A stretch of DNA of 64,000 bases from Butyrivibrio sp. X503. GTDB taxonomy: Bacteria > Bacillota > Clostridia > Lachnospirales > Lachnospiraceae. The notes below the pieces were generated by a model, which saw only the letters and a list, made by a program, of their open reading frames with translations, had not been told where the DNA came from and did no database searches. Positions 60,518 to 64,000 of the stretch are shown here, in pieces. Where the stretch lies: assembly GCF_003625475.1 (NCBI RefSeq), contig NZ_RAIQ01000009.1:62001-126000 (forward strand), in the 5' to 3' direction. How positions within the stretch are numbered: the stretch's first letter is position 1; each line of letters begins with the position of its first letter. A program made the translations under genes and the position numbers.

Positions 60518-60997
60518 ATGCTAGCTTCAAGCCTTGATATGTTGGAAGAGAGCCTTAAGAAAAAGATCGAGATAATGACCGAGATCGAAGCCGAGAACGA
60601 AAGGCAAAAAGAGGTTCTTTCCAATCCGGACAGTGTCAACGAAGATCTGTTTGACGCCACAGTCGATACGAAGGGCGAGCTTATTGACAAGCTTGTCGCA
60701 CTCGACGACGGCTTCCAGTCACTTTTCGACAGAGTAAAAGAGGAAGTGGGTTCAAACAGAGAAAAGTTTGCCGATCAGATCAAACGCATGCAGGCACTTA
60801 TAGAAGAAGTAACTGCCAAGAGCGCATCGATCGAAGCGGCAGAGCGCAGGAATAAAAAGCTTGCCGAAACCTATTTTGACACCGCAAGGCAGAAGATGAA
60901 TGTAAGTAAGCAGACATCCGCCGCGGCATTTAATTACTATCGAACCATGAATAACTTCAAAGATATTCCACCGCAGTTTTTGGATCAAAAGAACTGA
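60518..60997 (+). CDS. Coiled-coil flagellar-locus protein (FliT/FlgN-like chaperone candidate)
   Basis: This 159-residue, all-helical, charged protein has ASSLDMLEESLKKKIEIMTEIEAENERQ at the start and long heptad-like stretches to residue 120. It begins 17 nt after fliS, where Firmicutes often encode a FliT or FlgN-like chaperone. No clear family match can be made from sequence by eye, so the role is from position and helical build. A strong terminator follows. Confidence 0.65.
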   Translation: MLASSLDMLEESLKKKIEIMTEIEAENERQKEVLSNPDSVNEDLFDATVDTKGELIDKLVALDDGFQSLFDRVKEEVGSNREKFADQIKRMQALIEEVTAKSASIEAAERRNKKLAETYFDTARQKMNVSKQTSAAAFNYYRTMNNFKDIPPQFLDQKN

Positions 60998-61010
60998 AAA
61001 AACAATACAC

Positions 61011-61049
61011 GGGATCGTAGGATAAAAAGTCCTACGATCCCATTTTTTT
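61011..61049 (+). terminator. Rho-independent terminator after the flaG-fliD-fliS operon
   Basis: GGGATCGTAGGA at 61011-61022 pairs perfectly with TCCTACGATCCC at 61030-61041, followed by ATTTTTTT. Confidence 0.93.
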
Positions 61050-61109
61050 AGAATCCGCACAGATAGGGGCGTTTGCCATATATCGGCAAGGTTTTGCAAA
61101 TACTTTATA

Positions 61110-61156
61110 GCAAAAATGAAAAAATCGAATAAAATTTCATTTTTGCAATTTTTTTT
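61110..61156 (+). terminator. Second AT-rich hairpin insulating the flagellin promoter
   Basis: GCAAAAATGAAA at 61110-61121 pairs perfectly with TTTCATTTTTGC at 61135-61146, followed by AATTTTTTTT. It lies just upstream of the flagellin promoter. With 61011-61049 it makes a double stop. The rest of the 320-base gap holds the promoter and leader. Confidence 0.65.
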
Positions 61157-61177
61157 GAAAAAAAATTCAAATAAGGG

Positions 61178-61204
61178 TTAAGTACGCGCATTCACTGCCG
61201 ATAA
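61178..61204 (+). promoter_or_regulatory. Sigma-28 promoter of flagellin gene 1
   Basis: TTAA at 61178-61181, 15 bp, GCCGATAA at 61197-61204. The best -10 element in the window. The leader is about 110 nt. Confidence 0.9.
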
Positions 61205-61227
61205 TAATAGTGACAAACAAAAAACAA

Positions 61228-61311
61228 GCAGCCATGGAAGGGACTCCGCGTAAGCTGCACAATAGTAAAAGGATGAAAAGGCAGCACGGACGCGGGCCCC
61301 GTTCATGGAGG
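61228..61311 (+). promoter_or_regulatory. Flagellin 1 leader with GGA motifs (predicted CsrA target)
   Basis: GCAGC at 61228-61232 can pair with GCTGC at 61254-61258 around ATGGAAGGGACT. Further GGA words occur at about 61271 and 61287, and in the ribosome site ATGGAGGA. This layout fits CsrA repression of flagellin translation, relieved by FliW. Confidence 0.5.
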
Positions 61312-61319
61312 ATTATATT

Positions 61320-62150
61320 ATGGTAGTACAACACAATGTCACAGCGATGAATGCAAACAGACAGCTTGGTATCACAACAGGTATTCAGGCTAAGTCAAGT
61401 GAGAAGCTTTCTTCCGGTTACAAGATCAACAGAGCAGCAGATGATGCAGCAGGACTTGCTATTTCCGAGAAGATGAGACGTCAGGTAAGAGGTCTTACAC
61501 AGGCTTCCGCAAACGCACAGGACGGTATCTCAGCAGTACAGACAGCAGAAGGTGCTCTTAACGAAGTTCACGATATGCTTCAGAGAATGAACGAACTTGC
61601 AGTTAAGGCAGCTAACGATACTCTTACAACATCAGATCGTAGATACATCCAGAGTGAGGTTGATGCACTTGTAAACGAGATCCACAGAACAGGTGAGGCT
61701 ACACAGTTCAACGACACAAAGCTTCTTGACGGAACATTCGTTAATAAGAACCTTCAGGTTGGTTCCGACAAGGCTGACAACAACGTTATCAAGATCGACA
61801 TCGTAGCTCTTACAGCTTCAGGACTTGAGATCGACGGAACAAAGGTTAACGTAACAGGTACTGACGGTGTTAATGCAAGAAACTCAATCGGAACTATCAA
61901 GGCAGCTCTTGAGAAGGTTTCAAAGCAGAGATCTGATCTCGGTGCTATCCAGAACAGACTTGAGCACACGATCAAGAACCTCGACAACGTAGTTGAGAAT
62001 ACACAGGCAGCTGAATCACTTATCCGTGATACAGATATGGCTGAGGAAATGGTTAGATATTCTAACAACAACATCCTCGCTCAGGCCGGCCAGTCAATGC
62101 TTGCTCAGGCAAACCAGACAAACCAGGGTGTACTTTCACTCCTTCAGTAA
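61320..62150 (+). CDS. fliC: Flagellin 1
   Basis: The protein has 276 residues from the ATG at 61320, with GGAGGA ahead; an ATG at 61305 inside the leader would add five residues and lacks a site. N-terminal D0/D1: [52 protein letters not shown]-terminal: NTQAAESLIRDTDMAEEMVRYSNNNILAQAGQSMLAQANQTNQGVLSLLQ. The variable region is very short, so the filament surface is mostly D1. Codon use is strongly biased, as expected for a highly expressed gene. A second nearly identical N-terminus is encoded at 63755. Confidence 0.96.
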   Translation: MVVQHNVTAMNANRQLGITTGIQAKSSEKLSSGYKINRAADDAAGLAISEKMRRQVRGLTQASANAQDGISAVQTAEGALNEVHDMLQRMNELAVKAANDTLTTSDRRYIQSEVDALVNEIHRTGEATQFNDTKLLDGTFVNKNLQVGSDKADNNVIKIDIVALTASGLEIDGTKVNVTGTDGVNARNSIGTIKAALEKVSKQRSDLGAIQNRLEHTIKNLDNVVENTQAAESLIRDTDMAEEMVRYSNNNILAQAGQSMLAQANQTNQGVLSLLQ

Positions 62151-62172
62151 TAAAAAACATAACCCAAACACT

Positions 62173-62202
62173 AAAAAAGCTCCGGAGATCCGGAGCTTTT
62201 TT
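62173..62202 (+). terminator. Rho-independent terminator of flagellin 1
   Basis: AAAAAAGCTCCGG at 62173-62185 pairs with CCGGAGCTTTTTT at 62190-62202, with an AGAT loop. Confidence 0.93.
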
Positions 62203-62241
62203 AGTGCGGGGAAGGGCGGCAGGCAGCAAGCGGCGATCATC

Positions 62242-62270
62242 TTGATATTATATACGTTGACGTATATAAT
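62242..62270 (+). promoter_or_regulatory. Promoter with overlapping palindromic operator for the HTH-nucleotidyltransferase pair
   Basis: TTGATA at 62242-62247, a 17-bp spacer and TATAAT at 62265-62270 form a near-perfect sigma-A promoter. ATTATATACGT and ACGTATATAAT (62247-62257 and 62260-62270) are perfect 11-bp arms around TG. The palindrome fills the spacer and -10, so the HTH protein probably represses its own operon. Confidence 0.8.
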
Positions 62271-62288
62271 TAAAATGAGGTGATGGAT

Positions 62289-62852
62289 ATGCAGATAGAT
62301 GAATATTTAAAAAGCAAAAACATATCATTATATAAATTGGCCGAGTTATCAGGCGTATCGTATACAACTGTCTTTAACCTTATCAATGGCAAGTCGGATA
62401 TATACAATTGTGCTTTGGGAAAGGTCTTGCCCATTGCAAAGGCGCTCGAGTTATCGGTTGAGGAATTGGCTTTTCTATGTGATCGCAAGTATTCCTTTAC
62501 TTTATTTAAAAGTGAACAGTGCCATCTGGTCAGTAGGATGGGACAGGTCGAGTACATAATTGAGGTTTTGGAAGATAAGAAGATAGATCAGTATTGGAGA
62601 TTGTGCTGCTATGCAGAGGCAATGTACATGGTAGGAATGATTGATTATCTTTCGCGGCTCAATGATATTCAACAGTGTACTAATTATGATCACATTAGAG
62701 AACATAAATTGAAAGATAAGATATATCCCATCGATGCAGCAATAGAGAATAAACTTTCCAATAAGAAAGCAAGGCTCAAAAAGCTGGAAGAGAATGCTAT
62801 CCCGGAATTCATGAGATTCAATATTGTTGAGGGGGATGTATTACATGGATGA
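62289..62852 (+). CDS. XRE-type HTH regulator, partner of a nucleotidyltransferase
   Basis: The protein has 187 residues from the ATG at 62289, 8 nt after GAGG; ATG and GTG codons 6 and 9 nt earlier lie too close. An HTH_3-like domain spans residues about 5-58 (YLKSKNISLYKLAELSGVSYTTVFNLINGKS). The remaining 120 residues are helical with DKKIDQYWRLCCYAEAMYMVGMIDYL and no family I can name. The gene ends 8 nt inside the next one. Small HTH plus nucleotidyltransferase pairs are typical of toxin-antitoxin or abortive-infection units. It is more AT-rich than the flagellar genes around it. Confidence 0.82.
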   Translation: MQIDEYLKSKNISLYKLAELSGVSYTTVFNLINGKSDIYNCALGKVLPIAKALELSVEELAFLCDRKYSFTLFKSEQCHLVSRMGQVEYIIEVLEDKKIDQYWRLCCYAEAMYMVGMIDYLSRLNDIQQCTNYDHIREHKLKDKIYPIDAAIENKLSNKKARLKKLEENAIPEFMRFNIVEGDVLHG

Positions 62853-63561
62853 GATCTTTTACTCGAAGGATAATCTGGATAATTATCTTAAGCAATTGGG
62901 CAAGGTTTATAGGCAACTCAATGGAAAGAATACAGAAGCGGAGATAGTCTTGATCGGAGGAGCAGCTATTGTATCCGGATTCGGTTTTAGATATTCAACA
63001 ACAGATATAGACGCATACATTATTGCTTCTTCAGCATTAAAAGATGCTATTAATATAGTGGGGGATGAGAATGGCCTCAAGCCGGGCTGGTTAAATGATG
63101 ACTTCAAACACACTGCTTCATATTCGGATAAGATACCATTATATTCAGTACATTATAGGACCTTTTCCAATATACTCCACGTCAGGACTATGCCCGGGGC
63201 ATACATTGCAGCTATGAAACTGGCTTCTTACAGACCTTATAAATATGATAGATCTGATGTTATAGGAGTTATTTTGGAAGATGATCTTCAAAAAGAAGAT
63301 ATAATTACTGCGATAAACAATCTGTATGGCAGCATTGATGCTCTCAGGCACTCCGCGGATGTGAAGAAATTTCTGGATGAGATCTATAAGTCAGATGATC
63401 TGAAAAGATTATATGATAATGAAAGGAATGAGGAGAAGAGTAGCTTCACGATCCTCAAAAATGCTGAAAAGTACGGCGAAAAGCTCTCTACAGACAATAT
63501 AGAGGATGTAATCAAACAGGCCAGAAAGAGGGCGGCAGAGAAAAGAGATAATAATACTTAA
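62845..63561 (+). CDS. Nucleotidyltransferase-fold protein (AbiEii/DUF6036-like), predicted toxin partner
   Basis: The protein has 238 residues from the ATG at 62845, with GAGGGG ahead; an ATG at 62839 in the same frame is closer to the ribosome site. VLIGGAAIVSGFGFRYSTTDIDAYI (residues about 31-56) has the nucleotidyltransferase GG...S...TDID site. A helical C-terminal half with a Lys/Arg-rich end follows. The fold is shared by AbiE-type and MenT-type toxins that transfer nucleotides to tRNA, and by antibiotic-modifying enzymes. The coupled HTH gene supports a toxin-antitoxin or defence role. Activity is not known. Confidence 0.75.
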   Translation: MDEIFYSKDNLDNYLKQLGKVYRQLNGKNTEAEIVLIGGAAIVSGFGFRYSTTDIDAYIIASSALKDAINIVGDENGLKPGWLNDDFKHTASYSDKIPLYSVHYRTFSNILHVRTMPGAYIAAMKLASYRPYKYDRSDVIGVILEDDLQKEDIITAINNLYGSIDALRHSADVKKFLDEIYKSDDLKRLYDNERNEEKSSFTILKNAEKYGEKLSTDNIEDVIKQARKRAAEKRDNNT

Positions 63562-63614
63562 CTCTATAAATTGTATTTTAGAAATAATTTATAATTTATT
63601 TTCAAAAAAGGGGG

Positions 63615-63641
63615 TTATTTTTTTAGATTTATGGTCGATAA
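63615..63641 (+). promoter_or_regulatory. Sigma-28 promoter of flagellin gene 2
   Basis: TTAT-N15-GTCGATAA at 63615-63641. It aligns base for base with the flagellin 1 promoter (same spacing and same GATAATAATAGTG tail) but has C-to-T in the -10 and a poorer -35, so it may be weaker. Confidence 0.7.
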
Positions 63642-63711
63642 TAATAGTGTAAACAAACAGAGATAGTTTTTAGGCCAGCACTAAGAGCTATTTCCAAAAA
63701 CGAGCAAACGA

Positions 63712-63727
63712 GCAGCAAGGAAGCTGC
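63712..63727 (+). promoter_or_regulatory. GGA-loop hairpin in flagellin 2 leader (predicted CsrA site)
   Basis: GCAGC at 63712-63716 pairs with GCTGC at 63723-63727, leaving AAGGAA in the loop. GGA in a six-base loop is the classic CsrA target. The ribosome site AAGGAGGA follows about 15 bases later. Confidence 0.6.
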
Positions 63728-63754
63728 CGTACAAATTCAAGGAGGAATTATATT

Positions 63755-64000
63755 ATGGTAGTACAACACAACGTAACAGCAATGAATGCAAACAGACAGC
63801 TTGGAATCACAACTGGTATTCAGGCTAAGTCAAGTGAGAAGTTATCATCCGGTTACAAGATCAACAGAGCAGCAGATGATGCAGCAGGTCTTGCAATTTC
63901 CGAAAAGATGAGACGTCAGGTTAGAGGTCTTACACAGGCTTCTGCTAACGCTCAGGATGGTATTTCAGCTGTTCAGACAGCTGAGGGTGCTCTTAACGAA
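63755..64000 (+). CDS. fliC: Flagellin 2 (3' end outside window)
   Basis: The first 82 residues are present, starting [29 protein letters not shown]. Over this span the translation is identical to flagellin 1 as far as I can see, with many silent differences, so selection has kept the protein rather than a recent copy event. AAGGAGGAATTATATT precedes the ATG. The variable region is not visible. Confidence 0.93.
   Translation, partial: MVVQHNVTAMNANRQLGITTGIQAKSSEKLSSGYKINRAADDAAGLAISEKMRRQVRGLTQASANAQDGISAVQTAEGALNE

Noticed and set aside
1-64000. tRNA, rRNA, insertion sequences and prophage genes
   Set aside because: No cloverleaf-like sequence, rRNA segment, transposase, integrase or phage structural gene was seen on either strand by reading. 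A tRNAscan and ISfinder search would be decisive.

Overview
The window looks like the chromosome of a motile, Gram-positive anaerobe of the Lachnospiraceae (Butyrivibrio/Roseburia-like). The reasons are two-flagellin Firmicutes motility genes with FliW, CsrA and FlgM, sigma-28 promoters of TAAA-N15-NCCGATAA type, a CIRCE element, lipoprotein signals, and an ANTAR protein beside glutamine synthetase as in clostridia. This placement is inference from gene content, not a database match.

Region 1 (1-34,900) is a large surface-glycan locus, almost all on the + strand and tightly packed, often with 1-4 nt overlaps. It starts with a nucleotide-sugar dehydrogenase and epimerase. Next come GT4 glycosyltransferases, two polysaccharide-deacetylase-like proteins, an N-formyltransferase-like protein and two glutamine-dependent amidotransferases of the AsnB family. 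An acyl-carrier protein, a VOC protein and an FkbH-like HAD protein follow, then an MBOAT/SGNH O-acyl transfer pair. The last part holds three GT11 proteins, GT2, GT17 and DUF5672 proteins, a pyruvyl transferase, a polymerase-like membrane protein, an ABC flippase and a Wzx-like flippase. The whole predicts a charged, amidated, formylated and acylated glycan. A 26-residue holin-like toxin with a LexA-type box and a convergent antisense promoter sits in the middle (21,970-22,256).

Region 2 (34,900-48,400) is mixed. It holds a transglutaminase-like lipoprotein, a small unknown protein, a Cthe_2159-type beta-helix protein and a CIRCE-controlled Hsp20. A HicB-like protein preceded by a 14-15 bp tandem repeat overlaps an MscS channel. 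Thymidine kinase follows, then a Ser-rich lipoprotein paired with a radical SAM/SPASM protein. A calcium-binding-type protein has a sigma-28 promoter. An ion transporter, a cytidylate-kinase-like protein, and glutamine synthetase with an ANTAR regulator complete the region.

Region 3 (48,400-64,000) is the late flagellar regulon: flgM, flgN, two divergent flgK genes, an unusually long flgL, fliW, csrA, a CgeB/DUF3880-type glycosyltransferase, flaG, fliD, fliS, a coiled-coil protein and two flagellin genes, the second cut by the window edge. Seven sigma-28-type promoters are visible, one of them weak. An HTH regulator plus nucleotidyltransferase pair with a palindromic operator lies between the two flagellin genes.

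No rRNA, tRNA, CRISPR array or insertion sequence was seen.
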